From Locusta migratoria (taxonomy: Eukaryota; Arthropoda; Insecta; Orthoptera; Acrididae), in NCBI GenBank assembly GCA_026315105.1, contig CM048746.1, forward strand, positions 640,515,398 to 640,579,397: 64,000 nucleotides of DNA, in the 5' to 3' direction. The notes beneath the pieces were generated by a model that had not been told where the DNA came from, searched no databases, and worked only from the letters and a program-made list of their open reading frames with translations. Below, one piece after another: positions 1 to 9,479 of the stretch (positions are counted from its first letter, which is position 1; each line of letters begins with the position of its first letter). The position numbers and the translations under genes were made by a program.

Positions 1-1059
1 AGTAATTCCCCAAAAGTGAGTTGCGTTTGGTTATATATAAAAAAGAAATCACGTACAGATACAGAAAAAAATATTTACTGTACAAAAATCTAGAATTGTT
101 AATTCTCTCAAGAAAGAGTAGAGGCAGGCCATCAGTTGAAAGTAGTCTTGCATAGTTCGCGAACGAACTAGTTCGGAAGAACGCTCCTACAGGCGATCTA
201 CGCGAACTAGTACGAAGATCCCTCGCCTCTTAGATCGTCCGCTCCTTTTCCTGAAGAATAACGGGGAACAGCGAAAGGACGCGAGAGCGCCAGTTACCTT
301 CATTTCGAGCTGAGATGCAGCTCACTTGTAGTTTCATAGTTCACTGCCGCAAGAAATCTTTTTTAAAAATAAAGTACAACGAGCACTCTGTGTGCAAAGT
401 AGATGAATACCATTGTATCACCAATTCGTGTAAATAACTGGTTTATTTGCCTAAGTATTTGATGCCTAAGTTAATGATTGTAACTCTGCTGCTATTATCA
501 GTCTTTGTGCTAAGTGTCGGTTTCAGTATGCAAGGACCAGTGTGCTTTAATTTGTTTGGTTGTGTGCAGACGGAACTGTTTGAAATAAATTTTGTTAAAT
601 CAGTGGACCTTGAATTGAGTTACAGTGGCGGAGTATAACAAGCACAGTGGCAGGTGTTCGGCACATGCCCTGCAGTGTCACCAGCATGTGCTGGCAGTGA
701 TGGAGCCAGCGTTGGCTGGGCGGGCCGCCGGTCGCTCGGGCGGACTGGGAGCAACCGCAGACGCCGCTGGTGCGTCCAACCAGCGCCAGCGCTGCCCTAA
801 TTGATGGCAGTCGGCGCGCTTTTATTAATTGCGTGCCGTAAATTGGGGCAGTCGATACCCGCGCCGTTATGGCGTGAAAATGCTAGCGGCCAGCCGGATT
901 ACGACCGACCGATATCGGCCAGTCGGCAGTCAGCGCCGTCGCTGCTGTATCGGGCTAGCGCGAAGGCTACCGGAGCGAGCCGAACCTGCGGGGCCCAGGG
1001 AGTTCCGCCATACTCTAGTCGTCCAGAGAGCGCACTATCTCTACTGCTCTTAAGGCATC
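1..1059. other. No recognised gene; CpG-rich right half
   Basis: No protein family could be recognised. The left 640 bases are AT-rich with short palindromes near 155-180. Bases 640-1050 are strikingly CpG- and GC-rich, unlike the surroundings, and carry only short overlapping frames with no familiar motif. The block ends exactly where a transposon terminus begins at 1062. It could be an old LTR or a host CpG-rich segment; the sequence does not decide. Confidence 0.4.
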
Positions 1060-1061
1060 TA

Positions 1062-1570
1062 CAGGGCGTTACAAAAAGGTACGGCCAAACTTTCAGGAAA
1101 CATTCCTCACTCACAAAGAAAGAAAATATGTTATGTGGACATGTGTCCAGAAACGCTCAATTTCCATGTTAGAGCTCTTTTTATTACTTATATTAAAGAT
1201 AAATTGAAATAATTCGAGCAGCGAATTGTCAAAATACCAATTGTTTCGTTAGTACGTACTGTACTTCTTCGATTCACCGCCAGTGGGCTCAATTGAAGGA
1301 AGGTAATGTTGACTTCAGTGCTTGTGTTGACATGCGACTCATTGCTCTACAGTACTAGCATCAAGCACATCAGTACGTAGCCTCAACTGTTTACTGTTCG
1401 TCACGAACGTGGTTTGCAGTCAGTGCAATGTTTACAAACGCGTAGTTGACAGAAGCCGATTTGATGTATGGATTAGCACGGGGCAATAGCCGTGGCGCGG
1501 TACGTTTGTATCGAGACAGATTTCCAGAGGTGTCCTGACAAAAGCACCCAGTGACTTTAGCACCCAGTTC
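1062..1570 (+). pseudogene. 5' end of a Tc1/mariner-like DNA transposon (degenerate)
   Basis: The left terminus CAGGGCGTTACAAAAAGG follows a TA dinucleotide at 1060-1061, the usual target of Tc1/mariner elements. The reverse complement of the same terminus closes the copies ending at 10614, 53654 and 54962. A leader shared with the 52-54 kb copies (about 1290-1360) leads to an ATG at 1428. This opens a frame resembling the N-terminal helix-turn-helix (DUF4817-type) of this transposase group, with a TAG stop five codons in. Homology fades near 1570, so the catalytic part is absent here. It is a dead 5' fragment. Confidence 0.7.
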
Positions 1571-1734
1571 TGGTCGAGGGGCGGCCCGCTAATCTGCCCG
1601 TCCGTTCTCTGCTCGGCAGATAGAAGAGCCGAGGGCTGTGAGGTCGCATTGACACAAGGCCGTACTTGACGGCAATAGCATTGCTCCAATTTATAATGGA
1701 AGCGAGCCTAAAGAACAACCAAGACATATTAATA

Positions 1735-2700
1735 AGATTTGTGACCTGGAAAAAGTCTTCGGTAATGTAAGGTGCTGGATGATGTTCGCAATTCTGAGAA
1801 AAATACGAGTAAGCTTGTAGGGAAAGGCGGAAAATACATAGTTTGTATAAGAACGAAGTCGATACAATAAGTGACGAAATTCAAGAACGAAATGCTCAGA
1901 TTAAAAAGGGGGGTAAGAAAAGGTTGTGGACTGTCGCCATCACTGTTAAACTTGCACAATGAAGAGACTTAATGTAGAAAATAAAGATGTTCAAGGCTCT
2001 GAAAAAAGTTCTGGGTAAAAGGATATCAGTGATAAGATTTGCTGATGACATTGCTATCATCTGTGAAAGTGAAGGAAAATTACATGGTATGTTGAATAGA
2101 ATCAAAAGACTAATGAGCACAGACCATGGACTGAAGGTAAACCAAGGAAAGATGAAAGTCAAAAGAAGTAACAGAAATAAAAGTAGCGAGAAAATATCAT
2201 ACGAATTGCTGATCACAATGCAGTGCTGTAGCCGGCCGCAGTGGCCGAGTGGTCTGCGGCGTGCCAGTCACGGTCGTCACGGCCGCTGCGGACTGGGGGT
2301 TCGAATGCCCCCTCGGGCATGGATGTTTGTGTCGTCTTTAGTATAAGCTAGTTCATAAGTAGTTTGTAAGTTTAGGGACTGATGACCCCGTAGTTAAGTC
2401 CCATAAGCTCTACAAACATTTGAATTTGATCACAATGTACACCAAGACAAGGAATTCTGCTAACTTTGCAGTAAATTAACTCATGACGGAAGAAGCAAGA
2501 GGGACATAAAATGTAGATTAGCACAAGCAATGAGGGCATTCACGGGAAAGAGATCTACTGCTGTCAAACATCGCCCTGGACTTTAGGCAGAAGTTTCGCA
2601 GAACATAAGTTTGCAGTATAACATTGTATGTTACTTGGGCTACTGGGAAATGAGAACAGAAGAGAATTGATGCATTTGATATGTAGTTTATAGAGTTGTA
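1735..2700 (+). pseudogene. LINE reverse transcriptase remnant, interrupted by a SINE
   Basis: Broken frames read as an endonuclease-reverse transcriptase of the RTE-like insect LINE type. There is a D-L-E-K helix near 1740 and the polymerase motif F-A-D-D-I-A at about 2040-2060, followed by the thumb-like region ending near 2200. After the SINE at 2221-2426 the C-terminal part resumes (about 2440-2660) with several stops. Its probable 3' end lies beyond the Gypsy element, at 8728-8855. RT in such elements copies the LINE RNA at a nicked target. This copy has stops and frameshifts throughout and cannot be active. The LINE clade assignment is tentative. Confidence 0.75.
2221..2426 (+). repeat. 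tRNA-derived SINE in the LINE
   Basis: The Pol III promoter-like head has an A box around GTGGCCGAGTGG and a B box GGTTCGAATGC, followed by the family body with TAAGTAGTTTGTAAGTTTAG. Direct repeats of TGATCACAATG lie at 2210-2220 and 2427-2437. These are the target-site duplication and show insertion into the LINE. The copy carries about 10 extra bases 5' of the usual GCCGGCC start. Confidence 0.9.
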
Positions 2701-2863
2701 CAAAATATCACGTAATTTCTTTGTAGGTACTGCTTTTAAATTTGTTTTAAAGCCATAAATGCCTGGGTATTAATGAATTTTGGGCATTTGCCCAAGCATT
2801 CATTCTAGGCATTTGCCCCAACTTGCAAATGTCGAGGCATTTTACATCACTAGGGGAAAAACA
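2701..2863. repeat. Unclassified insert between LINE and LTR element
   Basis: This stretch separates the last recognisable LINE sequence from the Gypsy LTR. It contains imperfect repeats of GGCATTTGCCC about 20 bases apart. The last five bases, AAACA (2859-2863), are the left target duplication of the Gypsy element. No family was recognised. Confidence 0.4.
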
Positions 2864-3287
2864 TTTTGTGTCCCAGCCTCGTCGTAGGTGTCGGTGGCCG
2901 AGTGGAATGAGACCGACACGCTGGTGCAGGTACGGAGGGGAGCAGCCAGAAACTATAAACACTCGAGTAAATTAGAAAGAGATATATTGCACCGAATGTA
3001 ACAATACTTAACTTTTACATAGTACTGCAGAATGTTGATACATAGTTGTTAGAGGCCTGCCTAGTGCCTGTACAATAGCAAAGTCTTCACTGGTGCCTAT
3101 CTGATTACGAAGGTCCTAACTCGTTGCTATCTCAGTCCGAAGTGACCGGTGTCTTTCCGTGGTGGCCACGAGCGGGGTTGCAGCAGAGGGCGCTCGTGGC
3201 TGTCGTCGTGAGAACGCCGCGCCGTGCGTGCATGGCGGCGCGCGGCGAAAGTAAGTGGCGCGCACTTTGTACTTGTGCGACACCACA
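2864..3287 (-). repeat. 3' LTR of the Gypsy element
   Basis: On the minus strand the LTR starts TGTGGTGTCG and ends GGGACACAAAA. It matches 8299-8722 with no difference noticed. The end is fixed by the 5-bp AAACA target repeat; the AAAA after a conventional CA end is unusual and could instead be read as flank. Confidence 0.92.
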
Positions 3288-3303
3288 CCCCTCCCCCCAA
3301 ACC
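3288..3303 (-). promoter_or_regulatory. Polypurine tract
   Basis: Read on the minus strand this is GGTTTGGGGGGAGGGG, directly abutting the TGTGG start of the 3' LTR. This is the expected place and composition for the plus-strand primer in reverse transcription. Confidence 0.8.
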
Positions 3304-4597
3304 ACCGCGCCGTCGTGGCGTAGGGCTGAGGGCCACGGCGACGGCACTGGGAGGAGGGCCTGGGCGGGGGCGTTACTGGTGGGACGGGCGTCGTAGCTGA
3401 GGCCGGGATCGAGACGCCGTCCGCGCCCCGGCATCCGCCTTGCGATCCTCCAGGAAACCCGCCGAAACCTGGGGAAGGGCGCCCGCCCCCGCCCAGAGGG
3501 AGCAGGTCATCTTCTTCTGAGGTGCGTGGCCCAGGCGGCGGCGGCACGCACGGTCCCGGAGTCCCTCTCGGTGACGCTGTCATCTGCGGCGGCGACAGCG
3601 GCGGCGTCGCGTCGATCTCCATCGGGACGATCTCGTAGTCCGGGGACGAACGATGTGGTTGTGCTCCCTGGCGGTGAACTGGGTCTGGAATCAAGAAACC
3701 GGAGACAGGATCGCGCGGCCTGTGCAGGCGCAATTGGTTTGCGTGGCGCCGCAGCTCCGACCCTGTGGAAGAACGTACAACATACACATTGCTACCGAGC
3801 ACGTGCTGAATGGTGCCCGGCAGCCATGTCTTCTTGTTTCCAGCAAACACCCTGTACAGCACCGGCGTAGAAACCTGAAAACGCGTAGCGTCATACGAAC
3901 CGACTCGGTGCGTGGGAGGCTGCAGCAGGTGAAGGAGAGTGCGGTGACGGCGGCCGTGTAGCAGCTCGGCAGGAGACGGGCCGTCACGTGGCATGCACCG
4001 ATACGTAGACAGGAAAATTTGAAGAGCTTGCTGTCTGGAGTGCTGACCTTTCATCTTTTCCATGTGTGACTTGAATGTTCGAACGAAACGTTCTGCTTCA
4101 CCATTGGACTGAGGGTGAAAACGTGCAATGGTAATATGCTGAATGCTATTCACACGACAAAACTGTTGAAATTCCGCACTAACAAACTGAGGTCCATTGT
4201 CACTGACGATAGTTTCAGGCAAGCCTTCGATGCAAAACACTGATGTTAAGGCAGTGATTGTACTAGACGCCGTCGTTGAGTTCATGGCAATCACAAAAGG
4301 AAACTTGCTGAAAGCGTCTACAACGATTAACCAGCGCGTATTCCAGAAAGGTCCGGCAAAGTCAATGTGTAAACGTTGCCATGGTCCCTTGGGGCGTGGC
4401 CAGTCTGAGATACGTTGCGGAGGAGCCGCCTGATGCTCCGCACAAACAGTACACTGTGACGTCATGCACTCTATCTGAGCGTCCATACCAACCCAGGTAC
4501 AATGACGTCTGGCCAGTTGCTTTGTCCTAACAATGCCCCAATGTCCTTGATGCAGGAGGCGTAACACTTCTCGTTGCAGGGAACGAGGAACAATCAC
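3288..4597 (-). pseudogene. Integrase region of Gypsy pol, with proline-rich tail
   Basis: An open frame from 4597 runs towards and slightly into the 3' LTR (stop at 3116; 493 codons). The N-terminus carries a zinc-binding H-H-C-C pattern (HQGH, then a C-x2-C pair ending TVC). The retroviral-type integrase core shows D in IDFAGPF, D in VSDNGPQF and E in NGEAERF, so the catalytic D, D, E triad is present. The domain inserts the cDNA into host DNA. Past the core there is a basic segment and a long proline- and glycine-rich tail, unusual in length and partly encoded by the LTR. The frame is out of register with the upstream pol part by one base near 4600. Confidence 0.88.
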
Positions 4598-5539
4598 CCT
4601 GACTTAAAGATAATGCATGACATTGTGCAAAATAACGTCGAACCAGAGGCCGATCAATGTCTTTGGCTCTGGCAGGCCACCCTGAGCGAACAAAACGTGC
4701 TACCACACTTAAGTCTACATCCGCAGCTGTTTCCTGTGCGACCCGACGAGAGTTCAAAGGGAAATCTGCGACAGCGGTAGCATCTCTGGAGTCTGACAAC
4801 ATGCCATTTCTGAAGAATCAAATGATACATCCTGGCCAACCGGAAGTCGGGAAAGTGTGTCCGCGTTGGCATGTTTAGTGGTAGGTCGGTACAAAATCTC
4901 ATACTGATAATTTGACAATATCAAGGACCATCTCTGAAGCTTTTGTGCCGTTCGTGGCGGAATTGGCTTTGTGGGTGAGAACAACGACGTGAGAGGCTTG
5001 TGGTCTGTCAACAAATAGAATTTTCTGCCATAGAGATAATGATGGAACTTTGTGACGCCGTAAATGATTGCTAAGGCCTCCTTTTCTATCTGACTGTAAT
5101 TCTGTTGCGTCGGCGTCAGTAGCTTGGATGCAAAGGCAATAGGACGATCGTGAAATCCAATGCGATGTGAGATTACCGCGCCCAGACTGTACGATGAGGC
5201 GTCAACTGCTAACACTACAGGCTTCTGGGGGTCAAAGGGAATCAAACATGCATCACTGAGTAGTGCCGACTTTAGTTTGTCAAAGGCAACCTGACAATCT
5301 TTAGACCATACAAAAGGAACATTCTTCCTACGTAAGTGATGCAGTGGAGCTGCAATCTGAGAGGCATTGGGAATAAACCTGAAATAATATTTAAGCTTTC
5401 CCATCACTGCTTGCAATTCATGCACATTCTTAGGAGGAGGCAAGTCTTTGATTGCTCGAAGATGTGACTGTAAGGGATGAATTCCTTGGGCATTAATCAC
5501 ATGGCCTAGGTACTCTATTTCAGTTTGAAAAACGAACAC
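4598..5539 (-). pseudogene. End of RT plus RNase H region of Gypsy pol
   Basis: An open frame from 5539 to 4754 (261 codons) carries the RT connection (EYLGHVI) and an RNase H domain with D in AVDASS, E in EKEALA and D in LTDHKPL. RNase H removes the RNA template. The frame joins the upstream RT only by a one-base shift in a T run near 5530. It is shifted again near 4790, after which another frame continues to about 4600. These breaks may be true mutations or errors in homopolymers; they would prevent a single polyprotein. Confidence 0.87.
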
Positions 5540-7116
5540 TTTGCTTTGTTACAACGTAGACCTGCTGCAGTCAAAACTTTGAAAAGGCACTCCAGGTTTG
5601 CTAAATGTTCTTCAACTGTACGTCCGGATACCACAATGTCATCTAAATAGTTCGAACAACACGGTACAGAAACTGTCAGCTGTTCCAAAAAACGCTGAAA
5701 AATAGCGGGAGCGGAAGAACTGCCAAAGGGTAGGCGTTGAAATTGAAAAAGGCCCATGTGAGTATTAATGACGAAAAACTTTTTTGACTCGTCATCAAGT
5801 GGAATCTGTAAGTATGCCTCTGCTAAATCAATCTTAGAAAAGAAACGAGACTGTCCTAATTTGTCCAACAGTTCCTCAGGTCTGGGCAGGGGATAAGTGT
5901 CGACAATTGTTTGACTGTTCACTGTTGATTTAAAGTCCGCACAGAGACGAAGTTTTCCTGACGGCTTGGGTATAATTACTATAGGCGAGGCCCACTGACT
6001 CGCAGAAACAGGAGAAATCACCCCACTATCTTGCCAACGTTTAAGTTCTTCGGCAACTGTATCACGCAATGCGATAGGCACTCGTCTAGCTTTACGAAAT
6101 TTTGGAACTGCAGATTCTTTTGAAGTCACATGTGCCACGAAGTCTTTTGCACAACCTAGTTCCGGCGAAAACAAGTCACTGTATTTGTCACACAATGCAT
6201 TGATTTTATCCTGAGGCACTATTGACGAAATTTGAAGCACATCTCTTTGAATTGATAAACCAAACAAGTCAAAAGCATCTAGTCCAAAAATGTTCTGCGT
6301 AGATTTGGCCTGAAGAACAACAAAAGCAACTGTTCTTGTTACACCTTGAAAAGAGGCGGGCAGGCTACACGTTTCTAGCACGGGAATATTTTGACCTGTA
6401 TAAGCTGTTAACACTTGCTGTGACGGCGACAATTTTGGCGAACCCAGAAGTTCATAAGTGTCTTTATTAATTAATGTAACAGCGGAACCAGTATCAAGCT
6501 GAAATTGCACCGTCTTATTTTCTACGAAGAGAGTCACAAACAGTTTTTGCTTGCGGCGCTCGACAGGTGCGCGAATGTGGGCAACGTCTGCTACGGTTTG
6601 TTTGCTGCGTCTGCGCGGGCCGCGTAGTGAAGTAAGCGGCGCAGACTCGGCACACAGCGGATTAACCACACTGTCACTAGATGACACTACCGCCGGATCG
6701 GCGTCCGCGCAATGCGAAGCTACTCCAGATGTACTAACTACTGCACTACACTTTTGAGTAGCTACTTGATGTCTACTGTCACTAGCTACACAGTACTGGG
6801 CACTATTACAAGGAGCAGTTGCAGAAGGCACTATTTTCACTACAGGAATGCACTGTTCATAGTCATTTTGCTTGTCCCGAACCCTTGTCCGTTGCACTGT
6901 TTTACGCGCTCGTCGGTGCTTGCTACGTGGTGCACTATATAGTTTTGCCATAGGCGCAGAACTTCTTTCTTGCAATGGAGATCCAAGGAAAGCACTGTTC
7001 AAGTTTACAGCGTGTATGACATTTACAGAATTAACTGTTCTCGCACTCCGCGATGCACTGATTCTAACGTTACTGTTCTTTGAGTTTTTAATTTGCATAC
7101 ACACAGACTGCACATG
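5515..7116 (-). pseudogene. Protease and RT region of Gypsy pol
   Basis: An open frame runs from just after the gag stop to 5515. A basic, low-complexity linker of about 200 residues comes first. It is followed by an aspartic protease site DTGS (about residues 207-210) and a reverse transcriptase with LPFG and the catalytic YLDD motif near residue 490. It lies in the same frame as gag, separated by one TGA. It stops early at 5515 because of a one-base shift in a T run. The protease would mature the polyprotein and the RT would make cDNA. Confidence 0.9.
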
Positions 7117-8067
7117 TCACGATTTGCCACATTGATAACAGGTTGCGTTGCGACTAGGGCAATGAGCACGCTTGTGGCGAGACACACACTGGGGGCAAGA
7201 TTTACGTACATTTTTCTGAAATGAGCGTTGGCGCCCGTTATTCAAATTACTGTGTCTAACACTACGGGGCGACCTTTGCGTCGCACTTTTACACTGGCTA
7301 CTGTTCACTGTCTGTTCAGCACGGCCTGTAGAATTTAAAGAATCACAAGTGCTATACTGAGAACTACGGCTAGGAAAGCGTCCGTTACGGCGCACTGAAT
7401 TTACACTGTGGCTTTGCATTTCTACATCTGCTAAGTCAAAAGTATCATGCGCTTCTATAAGCTGCAGTACACTGTCTACTGAGGGGTCAGACTGTTTCAG
7501 AATTGCTGCTCTAATTCTGGGGTCCTGAATGTTCTGCGTAATCGCATCCCTCAACATCACGTCACTATACGAAAGTCCACAAGAGCAAGTAAATTTCGTA
7601 ATCCACTCTTGGTGTGACTGCTGCGGTAATTTTTTAAGTCTGAAAAATCGGTATCGTGCAGCGGCTACAAGAACTTTTCTCTCATAATGAGCATTTAGTG
7701 CCTCTACTATTTGTTCAAAGTCTACATCACGAGGAGATGCTTGCGGGAATAGTTTCTGCAGTAATACGAAGGTTTTGGGGCCCACCACGGACAATAAAAG
7801 ATGCTTAACATTCTGACCTGTAATTTGATGAGCCGCGACGAGTTCTTGAAACTGTGCGAAATAGTCGCTCCATTCTTCCTCACGTTCGTTGTATTGGCGA
7901 AACGTAGGAAGTGTTGCGGCGGCAGGTGTGGGCTGCTGAAGCGGCGGCTGTTGTTGTTGGTTAGCTGCCTGCGCTGTGAGCTGGGACATCGCCTGGAGTA
8001 GCTGGGTAATTTGCGCCGTCTGTAACTGAATAATTTCCATTAAGTTTGGGTTCGGGGTAGTGGCCAT
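7117..8067 (-). CDS. Gag of the Gypsy element, stopped inside the zinc knuckle
   Basis: The frame has 316 codons and starts at an ATG about 230 bases inside the 5' LTR. The N-terminus is glutamine-rich and helical (residues 10-45), followed by a retrotransposon gag capsid-like region with the W-x-x-Y-F-x-Q-F motif and L-P-Q-x-S-H-Q-E-W. A basic nucleocapsid segment follows. A TGA at 7117-7119 falls within a C-x2-C-x4-H-x4-C zinc knuckle: the two first cysteines lie before the stop, the histidine and last cysteine after it in the same frame. Gag would form the particle and package RNA. The stop is either a nonsense change or a readthrough point. Confidence 0.88.
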   Translation of the reverse strand: MATTPNPNLMEIIQLQTAQITQLLQAMSQLTAQAANQQQQPPLQQPTPAAATLPTFRQYNEREEEWSDYFAQFQELVAAHQITGQNVKHLLLSVVGPKTFVLLQKLFPQASPRDVDFEQIVEALNAHYERKVLVAAARYRFFRLKKLPQQSHQEWITKFTCSCGLSYSDVMLRDAITQNIQDPRIRAAILKQSDPSVDSVLQLIEAHDTFDLADVEMQSHSVNSVRRNGRFPSRSSQYSTCDSLNSTGRAEQTVNSSQCKSATQRSPRSVRHSNLNNGRQRSFQKNVRKSCPQCVSRHKRAHCPSRNATCYQCGKS

Positions 8068-8286
8068 GCTGACCGATTAGGCGCCGCGCATACAAGTAAA
8101 TTATAACAAAACACAAATGCAATATGAAAGAGGACACTCTGCAACAAAAAAAGTCCACAAAACACGTAACTGAAAATGTTCCCCCAAAATTCTTATAATA
8201 AGGGTGGGTGGGCGGGAGCAATTTATGCGTGCCCCGACTGCTGCTGTCTGGCTGCTGCAAGCGGGCTGGTCCAAGGTTCTATCACT

Positions 8287-8297
8287 CCTCGTCGCCA
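8287..8297 (-). promoter_or_regulatory. Primer-binding site
   Basis: On the minus strand the bases TGGCGACGAGG begin one base after the 5' LTR. TGG is the complement of tRNA 3' CCA. The match resembles an arginine-type tRNA end, but the tRNA could not be fixed by reading alone. Confidence 0.7.
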
Positions 8298-8298
8298 C

Positions 8299-8722
8299 TT
8301 TTGTGTCCCAGCCTCGTCGTAGGTGTCGGTGGCCGAGTGGAATGAGACCGACACGCTGGTGCAGGTACGGAGGGGAGCAGCCAGAAACTATAAACACTCG
8401 AGTAAATTAGAAAGAGATATATTGCACCGAATGTAACAATACTTAACTTTTACATAGTACTGCAGAATGTTGATACATAGTTGTTAGAGGCCTGCCTAGT
8501 GCCTGTACAATAGCAAAGTCTTCACTGGTGCCTATCTGATTACGAAGGTCCTAACTCGTTGCTATCTCAGTCCGAAGTGACCGGTGTCTTTCCGTGGTGG
8601 CCACGAGCGGGGTTGCAGCAGAGGGCGCTCGTGGCTGTCGTCGTGAGAACGCCGCGCCGTGCGTGCATGGCGGCGCGCGGCGAAAGTAAGTGGCGCGCAC
8701 TTTGTACTTGTGCGACACCACA
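8299..8722 (-). repeat. 5' LTR of the Gypsy element
   Basis: The counterpart of 2864-3287, 424 bp, followed on the right by the AAACA target duplication (8723-8727). Confidence 0.92.
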
Positions 8723-8727
8723 AAACA

Positions 8728-8855
8728 GAATGGAAACATCAAGCAAATAATTGAGGATGTGGGTTGCAATGGTATTCTGAAATGAAACGGTTGGCTAAGG
8801 ATTTGGTGGCAGGTCGCATCAAAGCAGTCAGAAGGCTGATGACTAGAGAGGCAAA
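8728..8855 (+). pseudogene. 3' end of the LINE split by the Gypsy element
   Basis: The text reads as the C-terminal coding end and 3' tail of the RTE-like LINE lineage, including AAGCAAATAATTGAGGATGT and the closing CTGATGAC. It most likely belongs to the LINE remnant at 1735-2700, now separated by the LTR element and the 2701-2858 insert. Confidence 0.65.
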
Positions 8856-9479
8856 CGATAAATCAACGTTTTGAAAAATCGACGTTTTGCCACAAAACAT
8901 CGATGTTAACAGCGATGGTTTGAACATCGACATATTGCCTATGTATCGCCGGTAGAAGTCGAAAACTATCAACACCGTTAAATTCTGGTTCTAAGTGGTT
9001 CAAAGCCTTTTTGCTGTATATGAAAAGGATGTTGTACAGTATTGTATGTTACGTTTAGAAAACAAAGGAAGAAACAAATATTTGAGTTTTATTTCCAAAA
9101 AAGTGATAATTTGCGAATATGTGGTTAGGTCAAAAAAAAAAAAAAAAAAACGCATGTTCACAACCGAATATATGACAATTGCGAATGGACAAAGCTGAAA
9201 ATGTGTACCCAGCTGGCACAAATATACAAATTGCACGAACCGAGCACTACGATCTTTATAATCGTACTGACAGTTAGCAGTCATCCACTGAGGTGGACAA
9301 GGACCTCGGGACTGCAGGCAGACTGTGTCGAGAGAGCCTTTCCGGTGAGCGAGGACTGGGCGGCGTGGCATTACCGCGAAAACAGGGACGGCTTAGGGAG
9401 GGTACGGGCTGCAGGTAGGTCGTGAAGTAGTAAACAGGTCAGACTGGGTGCGAATGTCGTAGATTTCGGATTGGGTGGG
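8856..9479. other. No recognised gene; short repeats and an A run
   Basis: AT-rich at first, with alternating direct and inverted copies of the words ATCGACGTTTTG and ACATCGATG (8870-8940). There is an 18-base A run near 9133-9150. Bases 9260-9430 are more GC-rich with no family recognised. Confidence 0.4.

Larger units (their letters stand above)
2864..8722 (-). mobile_element. Ty3/Gypsy LTR retrotransposon, nearly full length
   Basis: Two 424-bp LTRs (2864-3287 and 8299-8722) flank about 5 kb of gag-pol on the minus strand. The target duplication AAACA is at 2859-2863 and 8723-8727. A polypurine tract lies beside the 3' LTR and a primer-binding site beside the 5' LTR. Domain order is gag, protease, reverse transcriptase, RNase H, integrase, which is the Ty3/Gypsy order; no envelope gene is seen. 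The LTRs look identical by eye, so insertion is recent, yet the coding region carries one in-frame stop and three apparent frameshifts. It sits inside an older LINE whose two halves lie on either side. Confidence 0.93.

Noticed and set aside
447..638. 63-codon hydrophobic ORF as a small secreted peptide gene
   Set aside because: Only a short hydrophobic N-terminus; no other support such as splice sites, conservation or poly(A) signal.
801..1172. 123-codon ORF in the CpG-rich block
   Set aside because: No motif; it overlaps other open frames and its end reads into the transposon terminus at 1062.
3124..3396. Plus-strand ORFs in the Gypsy LTR and integrase region
   Set aside because: Antisense shadows of the GC-rich minus-strand pol tail and LTR.
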